Positions 8,890 to 17,368 of a stretch of DNA of 64,000 bases are shown in pieces. Position numbers and translations under genes: made by a program. The notes below the pieces were generated by a model. That model made no database searches. It was given only the letters and a program-made list of their open reading frames with translations, and had not been told where the DNA came from. The DNA is from Pseudomonas entomophila (GTDB taxonomy: Bacteria; Pseudomonadota; Gammaproteobacteria; Pseudomonadales; Pseudomonadaceae). The stretch is taken from contig NZ_CP070982.1 of NCBI RefSeq assembly GCF_018417595.1, positions 5,879,001 to 5,943,000 of the forward strand. The letters are read 5' to 3'. Position 1 is the stretch's first letter. Each line of letters begins with the position of its first letter.

Positions 8890-10179
8890 TCAGCGCTTGT
8901 TGGCCAGCAGATAGATACCGACCAGCAGACCAACGGCACACAAGCAAGCTACATAGTAAGCAGGCGCCATGGGGCTGAACTTCAGCAGCGCGGTAACCAC
9001 CATCGGCGTCAACCCACCGAAGATCGCGTACGCGAGGTTGTAGGAGAACGACAACCCGCTGAAACGCACCACCGGCGGGAACGCCTTGACCATCACGTAG
9101 GGCACGGCACCGACGATGCCCACGCACAAGCCGGTCAGCGCATACAGCGGGAACAGCAGGTCCGGGCGAGTCGGCAGGCTGTGGTAAAAAGCCCAGGAAG
9201 ACGCCAGCAACGCCAGGCTCCCCACGATGAATACGCGCCCTGCACCAAAGCGGTCGGCCAGGCTGCCAGCTCCGATACAGCCCAGGCTGAGCAGCACGAT
9301 GGCCAGGCTGTTGGCCTTGAGCGAATCCGTTGGGCTCACGTGGTAGAGGCTTTGCAACAATGCCGGAGTCATGAGGATGATCACCACGATGCCAGCCGAC
9401 AACAGCCAGGTGAGCAGCATCGACAGGATGATCGCGCCGCGGTGGTCGCGCAGCACCGCGCGCAGCGGCAGCTCTTCGGCCAGCGCCTTGCGCGCCTGCA
9501 TCTCGGCGAACACCGGGGTTTCATGCAACCAGCGGCGCAGGTAGACCGCGAAGAAACCGAACACCCCACCCAGCAGGAACGGAATACGCCAGGCGCAGTC
9601 CGCCACTTCTTCAGGGCTGTAGATCGTGTTGATCAGCGTCGCCACCAACGAACCAAGCAGGATGCCCGATGTCAGGCCGGCGGTGAGCGTGCCGCAGGCA
9701 TAGCCGGTATTGCGCGCCGGCACGTGCTCGGAGACGAACACCCAGGCACCCGGCACCTCGCCACCAATGGCCGCGCCCTGGATCACCCGCATCAGCAGCA
9801 GCAGGATCGGCGCCCACAGGCCGATCTGTGCATAAGTCGGCAGCAGGCCCATCACCAGGGTCGGCACCGCCATCAGGAAGATGCTCAGGGTGAACATCTT
9901 CTTGCGCCCGAGCAGGTCGCCGAAGTGGGCCATGACGATGCCACCCAGGGGCCGCGCCAGGTAGCCGGCGGCGAAGATGCCGAAGGTCTGCATCAGGCGT
10001 AGCCATTCGGGCATGTCGGCGGGGAAGAACAGCTTGCCGACCACGGTGGCGAAGAACACGAAGATGATGAAGTCGTAGAACTCCAGCGCACCGCCCAGGG
10101 CGGACAGCGAAAGGGTCTTGTAGTCACTGCGGGACAACGGCCGGGACGGCTGCTCGATACTGCTCTGCACGGAGGTCAT
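8890..10179 (-). CDS. MFS transporter of the metabolite:H+ symporter (MHS) family
   Basis: An inner-membrane carrier of 429 residues from ATG 10179 (MTSVQSSIEQPSRPLS); an upstream frame extension to 10284 lacks a ribosome site. Signatures: GGALEFYDFIIFVFF in helix 1, and the loop 2-3 motif MAHFGDLLGRKKMFTLSIFL, both typical of MHS carriers such as the proline/betaine or shikimate types. Twelve hydrophobic segments are readable. It ends in a REP pair. The substrate cannot be read from sequence. It is alone on its strand and divergent from the thioesterase gene, with a palindrome in the gap that could be its operator. Confidence 0.85.
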   Translation of the reverse strand: MTSVQSSIEQPSRPLSRSDYKTLSLSALGGALEFYDFIIFVFFATVVGKLFFPADMPEWLRLMQTFGIFAAGYLARPLGGIVMAHFGDLLGRKKMFTLSIFLMAVPTLVMGLLPTYAQIGLWAPILLLLMRVIQGAAIGGEVPGAWVFVSEHVPARNTGYACGTLTAGLTSGILLGSLVATLINTIYSPEEVADCAWRIPFLLGGVFGFFAVYLRRWLHETPVFAEMQARKALAEELPLRAVLRDHRGAIILSMLLTWLLSAGIVVIILMTPALLQSLYHVSPTDSLKANSLAIVLLSLGCIGAGSLADRFGAGRVFIVGSLALLASSWAFYHSLPTRPDLLFPLYALTGLCVGIVGAVPYVMVKAFPPVVRFSGLSFSYNLAYAIFGGLTPMVVTALLKFSPMAPAYYVACLCAVGLLVGIYLLANKR

Positions 10180-10540
10180 CGCTGTTGTTTCTCTTATAGG
10201 TCTGCGGACCGCTTGGCATGCGGCTTCTGGGTAGGTCAGGCAGCGAAGATAGCAAATTGCCGAGCCGCGCTCATAGCGGTACAAAATCCGTACAGATATT
10301 CATCAATGTACGGTCGTCGCTGGCTGTGTGGGTATATATACTGCCCGCTCGTAGGAAAAGGTTGCTTGTATCAAGGGATATTGTGCGAAAACGTCGGTCA
10401 GAATCGTCGGACTGTTTCGCAGAGTCTCCCTTTGGCCGCCCCTGAAGCGAAATCAGCGTAGTATGTGTGTTGCTGAATCGTTTTTATGGCGTCCTTCACT
10501 GCGCCACCCACGAAGCGTCACGGGTCAGAGGCCCCACGGC
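10180..10540. other. Intergenic region with a candidate operator palindrome
   Basis: This 361-bp gap between divergent genes contains an inverted repeat CCGTACA (10288-10294) / TGTACGG (10307-10313) and a neighbouring half-site GGTACA at about 10278. A TATATATA stretch sits near 10333. No convincing coding frame was seen here. The region likely carries both promoters; the regulator is unknown. Confidence 0.4.
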
Positions 10541-10939
10541 ATGATTGAGCTCGAACAAGAAGATCCTATCCCGCAAGGCGACCTGGCCCTGCAGATCACC
10601 GCACTGCCGCGCGAAACCAATGGTTTCGGCGATATCTTCGGCGGCTGGCTGGTCGCCCAGATGGACCTGGCCGGCACCGCCATGGCCAGCCGCGTCGCCG
10701 GTGGCCGGGTGGCCACGGTAGCCATCGACCGTATGGCCTTCCTGGTGCCGGTGGCCGTTGGCGCGCAACTGTCCTTCTATACCCAGACCCTGGAGATCGG
10801 CCGCAGCTCGATCCAGATGATGGTCGAGGTGTGGAGCGACGACCCGCTGTCCAGCGAATGGCGCAAGGTCACCGAAGCCGTGTTCGTGTTCGTCGCCATC
10901 GATGGCAGTGGCCGCACCCGCTCCGTGCCTCGTCGCTGA
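10541..10939 (+). CDS. Acyl-CoA thioesterase, hotdog fold (YciA-like)
   Basis: A cytoplasmic thioesterase of 132 residues hydrolysing acyl-CoA. The start ATG 10541 is chosen because AGAGG lies upstream and the homology begins there (MIELEQEDPIPQGDLALQIT); the open frame from 10463 is longer. The family motif GDIFGGWLVAQMDLAGTAMA contains the catalytic Asp within the hotdog helix, followed by VATVAIDRMAFLVPVAVGAQ. Length matches YciA (132). It is followed 73 bp later by the mutarotase gene on the same strand, with no terminator seen between. Confidence 0.9.
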   Translation: MIELEQEDPIPQGDLALQITALPRETNGFGDIFGGWLVAQMDLAGTAMASRVAGGRVATVAIDRMAFLVPVAVGAQLSFYTQTLEIGRSSIQMMVEVWSDDPLSSEWRKVTEAVFVFVAIDGSGRTRSVPRR

Positions 10940-11012
10940 GCCACGCGGGCGTTAAACTCATGGCAGGTCACCGGGTCCAACGGCCCGACAGGCAACCAAT
11001 GAGACGAGTGCA

Positions 11013-11909
11013 ATGGCTAACTTCCAGGTCGACACCGAGCAACACGGCGAACTCAACTGCTGGCGCATTACCAGCGAACACGCCGAACTGCTGATCGCCC
11101 AGCAGGGCGCGCAGGTCCTCAGCTACCAGCGGATCGGCGAGCCGCCACTGCTGTGGCTGAGCGACCAGGCCATCTTCCGCCAGGGCAAGTCGGTGCGCGC
11201 CGGCGCGCCGGTGTGCTGGCCGTGGTTCGGCATCTTCGAACGCAACCCCGCTTCGGTCAAAGCCATGTACAAGGGCGAGCAACCGCCGGCCCACGGCCTG
11301 GTGCGCGGCCGCGACTGGCAGTTGCTGGGTGTCGAGGAAGCCGGCGACACCTTGCGCATCGAGTTCGCGCTGCCCGAAGCTCAGGGCGATCTGCCGGGCT
11401 GGCCGCACGAAGTGGAGCTCAAGCTTGTGGTGGAGCTGGGCCAACAGCTGAAGCTGACCCTCACCAGCTATAACCTCGGCAACACCGATGTCACCCTGAG
11501 CCAGGCCCTGCACAGCTACTTTGCCGTGAGCGACGTGCGCCAGGTGCAGGTGGAAGGCGTGGACGGGCTGACCTACATCGAAACCCTGGCCAACTGGGAG
11601 CAGCGCCAGCAGCAGGGCAATCTGGGGTTCGCAGGCGAGACCGACCGCATCTACCTGAACGCCCCTGAGCGCCTGGCCATCGTCGACCCGCACTGGAACC
11701 GGCGCATCACCCTGCAGGCCGGCGGCTCACGCACCGCGGTGATCTGGAACCCCTGGACCGATCGCGCCCGCGACCTGCCGGACATGGCGGACGATGGCTG
11801 GCAACGCATGTTGTGCATCGAGACGGCGAATGTGATGGATGACGTGGTGACGCTCAAGCCGGGGGCCAGCCATTCGATGAGCGTGGCGATCGGTAGCGAA
11901 CCGCTCTGA
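11013..11909 (+). CDS. D-hexose-6-phosphate mutarotase (YeaD-like)
   Basis: A cytoplasmic aldose-1-epimerase superfamily enzyme of 298 residues that interconverts anomers of glucose-6-phosphate and related sugars. Motifs: LLIAQQGAQVLSYQ, the GAPVCWPWFG loop, the catalytic His in PAHGLVRGRDW (near residue 95), LHSYFAVSD in the middle, and the C-terminal VIWNPWTDRARDLPDM, where the catalytic Glu follows in CIETANV. It begins MANFQVDTEQHGELNCWRI. It may share a transcript with the thioesterase upstream and is followed by a REP pair. Confidence 0.93.
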   Translation: MANFQVDTEQHGELNCWRITSEHAELLIAQQGAQVLSYQRIGEPPLLWLSDQAIFRQGKSVRAGAPVCWPWFGIFERNPASVKAMYKGEQPPAHGLVRGRDWQLLGVEEAGDTLRIEFALPEAQGDLPGWPHEVELKLVVELGQQLKLTLTSYNLGNTDVTLSQALHSYFAVSDVRQVQVEGVDGLTYIETLANWEQRQQQGNLGFAGETDRIYLNAPERLAIVDPHWNRRITLQAGGSRTAVIWNPWTDRARDLPDMADDGWQRMLCIETANVMDDVVTLKPGASHSMSVAIGSEPL

Positions 11910-11925
11910 TCTGAAGTTTCCAGGG

Positions 11926-12052
11926 CCCGTGCCGGCCCTTTCGCGGGTAAACCCGCTCCCACAGGTTATCGGCTCCTGCAGGTACAGCGCTGAACCAGAG
12001 GTCAGCATGCTCCCTGTGGGAGCGGTTTTACCCGCGAAGAGGCCGGCACAGG
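11926..12052. repeat. REP palindrome pair
   Basis: Inverted copies of a variant reading CTGTGGGAGCGGTTTTACCC plus GCGAAGAGGCCGGCAC. It lies between the converging mutarotase and DUF3299 genes and probably acts as a bidirectional 3' structure. Confidence 0.9.
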
Positions 12053-12057
12053 CGAAA

Positions 12058-12591
12058 TCAGAGATCAGCATCCTCCACCACCCTCACCTGCCCCGCATCC
12101 AACGCATACGCCGCATCCGCCAGGTCATTGCTGACCGTCTCCACCTTCAACAGGCCGGTCACCCACAACGGCGTATAGATATCGTCGATCTTCAACCCTT
12201 TCGGATAACGCACCAGCACCAGCTGGTTCGGCGGCGGCGGCGGCACGTGGATGCAGGCGCCCGGGTACGGCACCAGGAAGAACAGCGTGCTGTTGCCCTT
12301 GGCATCGTTCTCCAACGGCACCGGATACCCGCCCAGGCGGATCTGCTTGCCGTTCATCGCGGCCACGGTCTTGGTCGAGTACATCACCGCCGGCAAGCCC
12401 TTGCTCTGCTTCAGGCCGCCCTTGGCGGTAAAGGTCCCTTGGGCTTCCGGGGAATCGTGGTCGATCTCGGGCATCTGCTCGAGGGCTTTCTGGTCCGACT
12501 TGGGCATCAGCTCCAGCCAGTCGGTCTCGGGCAATTCGGCATGGGCCAGGGCGCTGGCCAGCAGCAGGGGAACCAGGAATAACACACGCAT
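12058..12591 (-). CDS. Exported DUF3299 protein
   Basis: A 177-residue secreted protein with signal peptide MRVLFLVPLLLASALAHA cut before ELPETDWLELMPKSD; the start at ATG 12591 places the signal at the N-terminus. DUF3299 features are the DWxELMP opening, the central VRLGGYPVPLE-like IRLGGYPVPLENDAKG, and the FFLVPYPGACIHVPPPPPNQ segment with its single conserved Cys. Function unknown; probably periplasmic. The small GlsB-like gene is 51 bp upstream on the same strand. Confidence 0.85.
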   Translation of the reverse strand: MRVLFLVPLLLASALAHAELPETDWLELMPKSDQKALEQMPEIDHDSPEAQGTFTAKGGLKQSKGLPAVMYSTKTVAAMNGKQIRLGGYPVPLENDAKGNSTLFFLVPYPGACIHVPPPPPNQLVLVRYPKGLKIDDIYTPLWVTGLLKVETVSNDLADAAYALDAGQVRVVEDADL

Positions 12592-12642
12592 GGGAATGCT
12601 CGGCAACTCGGGGATTGAATTGCCGGGCATTCTAACGTGTGT

Positions 12643-12888
12643 TCAGCTCTTCTTGATGAAGCCGTAGATCACCAGGAGGATGATCGCGCCCACCAGGGCT
12701 CCGAAGAAGCCTGCGGCCTGGCCGGCCTGGTAGATGCCAAGGGCTTGCCCGCCATAGGTGGCGGCCAGGGAGCCGGCGATGCCGAGGAGGATGGTCATGA
12801 TCCAGCCCATGCTGTCGTCACCCGGTTTCAGGAAACGCGCCAGCAGGCCGACGATCAAGCCGATGAAGATGGTTCCAATGATGCCCAT
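12643..12888 (-). CDS. GlsB/YeaQ/YmgE family small membrane protein
   Basis: An 81-residue very hydrophobic protein with three membrane helices (GIIGTIFIGLIVGLLARFL, WIMTILLGIAGSLAATYGG, FGALVGAIILLVIYGFI). The Gly-rich helices and the KPGDD loop are those of transglycosylase-associated/YeaQ-type stress proteins. The start ATG 12888 has AGAGGG upstream; the frame extends to 12918 without a better site. Role in the inner membrane unknown. Confidence 0.85.
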   Translation of the reverse strand: MGIIGTIFIGLIVGLLARFLKPGDDSMGWIMTILLGIAGSLAATYGGQALGIYQAGQAAGFFGALVGAIILLVIYGFIKKS

Positions 12889-12984
12889 GGCAAACCCTCT
12901 GTGATGAACATGAAACATGCCAAAGCCTAGTCAGCGCTTTGGCATGTTGCCATCTCAGAGCGGCATTGCCGGCCAGAAGTTCGC

Positions 12985-14067
12985 TCAGCCGGCGATCAAC
13001 GCCTCTACTTCGGCAATCTTGGCCTTGAGGGTGGCCATGTCCTGGCACCGCAGGGTGGCGTGGCCGACCTTGCGTCCGACCTTGAAGGCTTTGCCATAGT
13101 GGTGCAGGTGGCAGTCGTCGATGGCGATGACCTTGTCGACCGCCGGCACTTCGCCGATGAAGTTGAGCATGGCGCTCTCACCCACCTTGGCGGTCGAACC
13201 CAGCGGCAGGCCGGCCACGGCGCGCAGGTGGTTCTCGAACTGGCTGCATGCGGAGCCTTCGATGGTCCAGTGCCCGGAGTTGTGCACGCGCGGGGCGATC
13301 TCGTTGGCCTTCAGGCCACCGTCGACTTCGAAGAACTCGAACGCCATCACACCGACATAGTCCAGCTTCTGCAGCACGCGGCCGACGTAGTCTTCGGCCA
13401 GGGCTTGCAGCGGATGTGCATCACTGGCCACCGACAGTTTCAGGATGCCGCTTTCGTGGGTGTTGTGCACCAGCGGGTAGAAGCGGGTTTCGCCATCGCG
13501 GGCGCGCACGGCCACCAGCGACACTTCGCCGGTGAACGGCACGAAGCCTTCCAGCAGGCACGGCACGCTGCCCAGTTCGGCGAATGTATCGACCACGTCT
13601 TCGGGCTTGCGCAGAACCTTCTGGCCCTTGCCGTCATAACCCAGGGTGCGGGTCTTGAGCACGGCCGGCAGGCCGATGCTGGCGACAGCGGCGTCCAGGT
13701 CTGCTTGCGAAAGAATGTCGGCGAAGGCCGGGGTCGGAATCCCCAGGTCGCGGAACATGCTCTTCTCGAACAGGCGGTCGCGGGCGATGCGCAGCGCTTC
13801 GGCGCTCGGGTAGACCGGCACGAACTGCGAGAGGAAGGCGACGGTTTCAGCCGGCACGCTCTCGAATTCGAAGGTCACCAGGTCGACCTCGTCGGCCAGC
13901 TGGCGCAGGTGGTCCTGGTCGCCGTAGTCAGCGCGCAGGTGCTCACCCAGCGGCGCGGCGCAAGCGTCCGGGGCCGGGTCGAGGAAAGCGAAGTTCATGC
14001 CCAGCGGGGTGCCCGCCAGGGCCAGCATGCGGCCCAGCTGGCCGCCACCGATTACACCGATCTTCAT
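12985..14067 (-). CDS. purK: 5-(carboxyamino)imidazole ribonucleotide synthase PurK
   Basis: PurK uses ATP and bicarbonate to carboxylate AIR to N5-CAIR in purine synthesis. The 360-residue ATP-grasp enzyme shows the N-terminal MKIGVIGGGQLGRMLALAG fold, the ATP-binding TRTLGYDGKGQ loop near residue 145, and the C-terminal ANEIAPRVHNSGHWTIEGS signature near residue 265. It follows purE by 10 bp in the same transcript; the product passes straight to PurE. Confidence 0.97.
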   Translation of the reverse strand: MKIGVIGGGQLGRMLALAGTPLGMNFAFLDPAPDACAAPLGEHLRADYGDQDHLRQLADEVDLVTFEFESVPAETVAFLSQFVPVYPSAEALRIARDRLFEKSMFRDLGIPTPAFADILSQADLDAAVASIGLPAVLKTRTLGYDGKGQKVLRKPEDVVDTFAELGSVPCLLEGFVPFTGEVSLVAVRARDGETRFYPLVHNTHESGILKLSVASDAHPLQALAEDYVGRVLQKLDYVGVMAFEFFEVDGGLKANEIAPRVHNSGHWTIEGSACSQFENHLRAVAGLPLGSTAKVGESAMLNFIGEVPAVDKVIAIDDCHLHHYGKAFKVGRKVGHATLRCQDMATLKAKIAEVEALIAG

Positions 14068-14077
14068 AGCGTCAACC

Positions 14078-14569
14078 TCAAGCCTGGCGCGGGTCTGGAT
14101 TGTCCAGCACGGTGTCGGTCTGTTCCGTGCGGAACTGCTTGAGCGCCGCGTGGAACTGCGGGTACTTGGCGCCCAGGATGCTCGCCGACAGCAGCGCGGC
14201 GTTGATCGCGCCGGCCTTGCCGATGGCCAGGGTGGCTACCGGCACGCCGGCCGGCATCTGCACGATCGACAGCAGCGAGTCGACACCCGACAGCATCGAC
14301 GACTGCACCGGCACGCCCAGCACCGGCAGGTGGGTCTTGGCGGCGCACATGCCTGGCAGGTGGGCGGCGCCACCGGCACCGGCGATGATCACCTCGATGC
14401 CGCGGCCGTCGGCCTCCTCGGCGTACTGGAACAGCAGGTCCGGGGTACGGTGGGCGGAAACCACCTTCACCTCGTAGGGAATGCCGAGTTTTTCCAGCAT
14501 ATCGGCGGTGTGGCTAAGGGTGGACCAATCGGACTTGGAGCCCATGATCACGCCAACCAGTGCACTCAT
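14078..14569 (-). CDS. purE: N5-CAIR mutase PurE
   Basis: PurE converts N5-CAIR to CAIR. The start ATG 14569 ([20 protein letters not shown]) has AAGAGG 8 bases upstream, giving 163 residues, the usual length; the frame continues to 14623 without support. Motifs: GSKSDWS and SAHRTPD near the substrate site, and the Gly-rich [14 protein letters not shown]. First gene of purEK. Confidence 0.97.
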   Translation of the reverse strand: MSALVGVIMGSKSDWSTLSHTADMLEKLGIPYEVKVVSAHRTPDLLFQYAEEADGRGIEVIIAGAGGAAHLPGMCAAKTHLPVLGVPVQSSMLSGVDSLLSIVQMPAGVPVATLAIGKAGAINAALLSASILGAKYPQFHAALKQFRTEQTDTVLDNPDPRQA

Positions 14570-14606
14570 CGTCGAGCCTCTTCGCTTGTGCGCCCGCAGG
14601 CGCGTC

Positions 14607-14646
14607 AAAAAACAACAAGCCACGCGGGACGACCGGCGTGGCTTGT
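14607..14646 (-). terminator. Intrinsic terminator before purE
   Basis: An 11-bp perfect stem (ACAAGCCACGC / GCGTGGCTTGT) is followed on the minus strand by TGTTTTTT. It ends transcription from the LysR gene upstream and separates it from purEK. An attenuator role in the purE leader is possible. Confidence 0.85.
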
Positions 14647-14739
14647 TTGCTGATCTGGACCGGAGCTGTCCGGTCGAAAGGCCGCGCAGTATACCGCAAG
14701 GGAGTGCGTTTAAGGCACCCCGGCGACCAACTGTCGCCC

Positions 14740-15669
14740 TTATTTTTCGGGGGTTTGGCTGACTTTCGGGTCAACTGAACCACCCTCCAGCTTGCGCCAC
14801 AGCAACCGCACGTTGGCCTTGCGCACCAGGGCGCAACGATAGAGGCGGATTTCCAGCGGCACATGCCATTGGCTGCCGCCACAGATCACCAGTTCGCCAC
14901 GCTCCAGCTCGCCGCGCATCGACAGCTTCGGCACCCAGGCAATGCCCATGCCTTCGAGCGCCATGCTCTTGAGACTGTCGGCCATCGCGGTTTCATAGAC
15001 AGTGGTATAGCGCAGGTTGCGCTGGCGCAGCAGCAGGTTGACTGAACGGCCGAGGAAAGCGCCGGCACTGTAGGCCAGCAACGGCACGCTGCCCTCGCCT
15101 TCCAGGTCGAACAAGGGCTTGCCGTCCGGCCCCACGGCGCACACCGGCAGCATCTCGGTGTCGCCCATGTGCAGAGAAGGGAAGATTTCGGCATCCATCT
15201 GCAATGCCGCGTCCGGGTCATAGAAGGCCAGCATCAGGTCGCAACCACCCTCGCGCAAGGCATGCACCGCATCACCGACGTTGGTGGCCACCAGGCGGGT
15301 GGCGATGTTCAAGCCGTCGTTGCGTAACTGGGCCACCCAACGGGGGAAGAAGCCCGAGGCCAGGGAGTGTGCCGCCGCCACCTGGATCACCTCGCCCTGC
15401 CCGCCTTCGAGGTGATGCAAATGGCGAAGAACTTCGCTCAACTGGTCGACAACGGTGCGCGCGGTGACAAGAAATAGCTGACCGGCCTCGGTCAGTTCGA
15501 TGGGCGTGCGGGAACGATTCACCAAGGTCAGCCCCAGCGCCGCTTCCAGGCTTCTGATGCGTCGGCTGAACGCCGGCTGGGTGACGAAACGGCGCTCGGC
15601 CGCCTGCGAGAAACTGCGGGTGGAGGCCAGGGCACTGAAGTCCTCCAGCCATTTGCTTTCGAGGTTCAT
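14740..15669 (-). CDS. LysR-family regulator, divergent from aspA
   Basis: A 309-residue transcription factor. Residues 1-60 are the winged helix-turn-helix ([20 protein letters not shown] ... [13 protein letters not shown]), followed by the linker helix and a type-2 periplasmic-binding-like effector domain (about 90-300). It is transcribed away from aspA with about 180 bp between starts, so aspA is its most likely target. The effector is unknown; an amino acid such as aspartate is a guess from context. Confidence 0.9.
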   Translation of the reverse strand: MNLESKWLEDFSALASTRSFSQAAERRFVTQPAFSRRIRSLEAALGLTLVNRSRTPIELTEAGQLFLVTARTVVDQLSEVLRHLHHLEGGQGEVIQVAAAHSLASGFFPRWVAQLRNDGLNIATRLVATNVGDAVHALREGGCDLMLAFYDPDAALQMDAEIFPSLHMGDTEMLPVCAVGPDGKPLFDLEGEGSVPLLAYSAGAFLGRSVNLLLRQRNLRYTTVYETAMADSLKSMALEGMGIAWVPKLSMRGELERGELVICGGSQWHVPLEIRLYRCALVRKANVRLLWRKLEGGSVDPKVSQTPEK

Positions 15670-15850
15670 CGACTACTCCGCAACGCGTGCACCAAAATGG
15701 AACACGCTCGATTGTCAATCGGCGTCACATCAAACCGTATGCCGTTTGCGCATAGGTTAGCGTGCAACAGCATTGGCTGCAAAATCCGGGCAGCCCTAGG
15801 ATTGGCGCCATTCCGGCAGGTGCCGGGTCAAAATCGAGATGATATCCATC

Positions 15851-17275
15851 ATGTCCTCCGCTGCATCGTTCCGCGTCGAAAAAGATCTGCTTGGTACCCT
15901 TGAAGTCCCTGCCGATGCCTACTACGGCATCCAGACCCTGCGCGCTGCCAACAACTTCCACCTCTCCGGCGTTCCGCTGTCGCACTACCCGAAACTGGTA
16001 GTGGGCCTGGCGATGGTCAAGCAGGCTGCTGCTGACGCCAACCGTGAGCTGGGGCACCTGAGCGATGCCAAGCACGCTGCCATCAGCGCAGCCTGCGCCC
16101 GACTGATCAAGGGCGACTTCCACGATCAGTTCGTCGTGGACATGATTCAAGGCGGTGCCGGCACCTCCACCAACATGAACGCCAACGAAGTCATCGCCAA
16201 CGTTGCGCTGGAGCACATGGGCCACCAGAAAGGTGAGTACCAGTACCTGCACCCGAACAACGACGTGAACATGGCGCAGTCGACCAACGACGCCTACCCG
16301 ACCGCGATCCGTCTGGGCTTGCTGCTGGGCCACGACGCCCTGCTGGCCAGCCTCGACAGCCTGATCCAGGCCTTCGCCGCCAAAGGTAAAGAGTTCGACC
16401 ACGTACTGAAGATGGGCCGCACCCAGCTGCAGGACGCCGTACCCATGACCCTGGGCCAGGAATTCCGCGCCTTCGCCACCACCATGACCGAAGACCTGCA
16501 GCGCCTGCGCTCGCTGGCCCCGGAACTGCTGACCGAAATCAACCTGGGCGGCACCGCCATCGGTACCGGCATCAACGCCGACCCGGGCTACCAGGCCCTG
16601 GCCGTGCAGCGCCTGGCCACCATCAGCGGCCAGCCGCTGGTGCCCGCCGCCGACCTGATCGAAGCCACCTCCGACATGGGCGCCTTCGTGCTGTTCTCCG
16701 GCATGCTCAAGCGCACCGCGGTCAAGCTGTCGAAGATCTGCAACGACCTGCGCCTGCTGTCCAGCGGCCCGCGCACCGGCATCAACGAGATCAACCTGCC
16801 GGCGCGCCAGCCAGGCAGCTCGATCATGCCAGGCAAGGTCAACCCGGTGATCCCGGAAGCCGTCAACCAAGTCGCCTTCGCCATCATGGGCAACGACCTG
16901 GCCCTGACCGTCGCCGCCGAAGGTGGCCAGCTGCAGCTGAACGTGATGGAACCGCTGATCGCCTACAAGATCTTCGACTCGATCCGCCTGCTGCAACGCG
17001 CCATGGACATGCTGCGCGAGCACTGCATCGTGGGTATCACCGCCAACGAACAGCGCTGCCGTGAACTGGTCGAGCACTCAATCGGCCTGGTCACCGCCCT
17101 GAACCCGTACATCGGCTACGAAAACGCCACCCGTATCGCCCGCGTCGCCCTGGAAACCGGCCGCGGCGTGCTGGAACTGGTGCGCGAGGAGAAGCTGCTG
17201 GACGAAGCGATGCTCAACGACATCCTGCGTCCGGAAAACATGATCGCTCCCCGTCTGGTTCCGCTGAAGGCGTAA
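15851..17275 (+). CDS. aspA: Aspartate ammonia-lyase
   Basis: AspA deaminates L-aspartate to fumarate and ammonia. The start ATG 15851 (MSSAASFRVEKDLLG, 474 residues) is preferred: CGAGATGAT sits about 8 bases upstream, whereas the in-frame ATG 15839 has GAG directly abutting it. The fumarase/aspartase signature GSSIMPGKVNPVIPE near residue 320 carries the catalytic Ser. Other family blocks: GGAGTSTNMNANEVIAN near 103 and GRTQLQDAVPMTLGQEF near 190. Cytoplasmic tetramer. A strong terminator follows. Probably controlled by the divergent LysR. Confidence 0.96.
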   Translation: MSSAASFRVEKDLLGTLEVPADAYYGIQTLRAANNFHLSGVPLSHYPKLVVGLAMVKQAAADANRELGHLSDAKHAAISAACARLIKGDFHDQFVVDMIQGGAGTSTNMNANEVIANVALEHMGHQKGEYQYLHPNNDVNMAQSTNDAYPTAIRLGLLLGHDALLASLDSLIQAFAAKGKEFDHVLKMGRTQLQDAVPMTLGQEFRAFATTMTEDLQRLRSLAPELLTEINLGGTAIGTGINADPGYQALAVQRLATISGQPLVPAADLIEATSDMGAFVLFSGMLKRTAVKLSKICNDLRLLSSGPRTGINEINLPARQPGSSIMPGKVNPVIPEAVNQVAFAIMGNDLALTVAAEGGQLQLNVMEPLIAYKIFDSIRLLQRAMDMLREHCIVGITANEQRCRELVEHSIGLVTALNPYIGYENATRIARVALETGRGVLELVREEKLLDEAMLNDILRPENMIAPRLVPLKA

Positions 17276-17333
17276 CCCAGACCACTGCAAAACGTCTCAC
17301 CAGGTCGAGGGACTAGACACCTCTCAACCTTTC

Positions 17334-17368
17334 AAGGGCCCGAGCGCACGCTCCGGGCCCTTTTTTTA
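17334..17368 (+). terminator. Intrinsic terminator of aspA
   Basis: AAGGGCCCGAGCG and CGCTCCGGGCCCTT form a long GC stem with one bulge, followed by TTTTTTT. The opposite-strand lipase gene ends inside the T-run, so the hairpin can also lie in that transcript's 3' end. Confidence 0.9.

Noticed and set aside
15725..17077. A 450-codon minus-strand open frame opposite aspA
   Set aside because: Composition is Val/Gly/His/Gln-rich with no domain; aspA on the plus strand explains the region fully.
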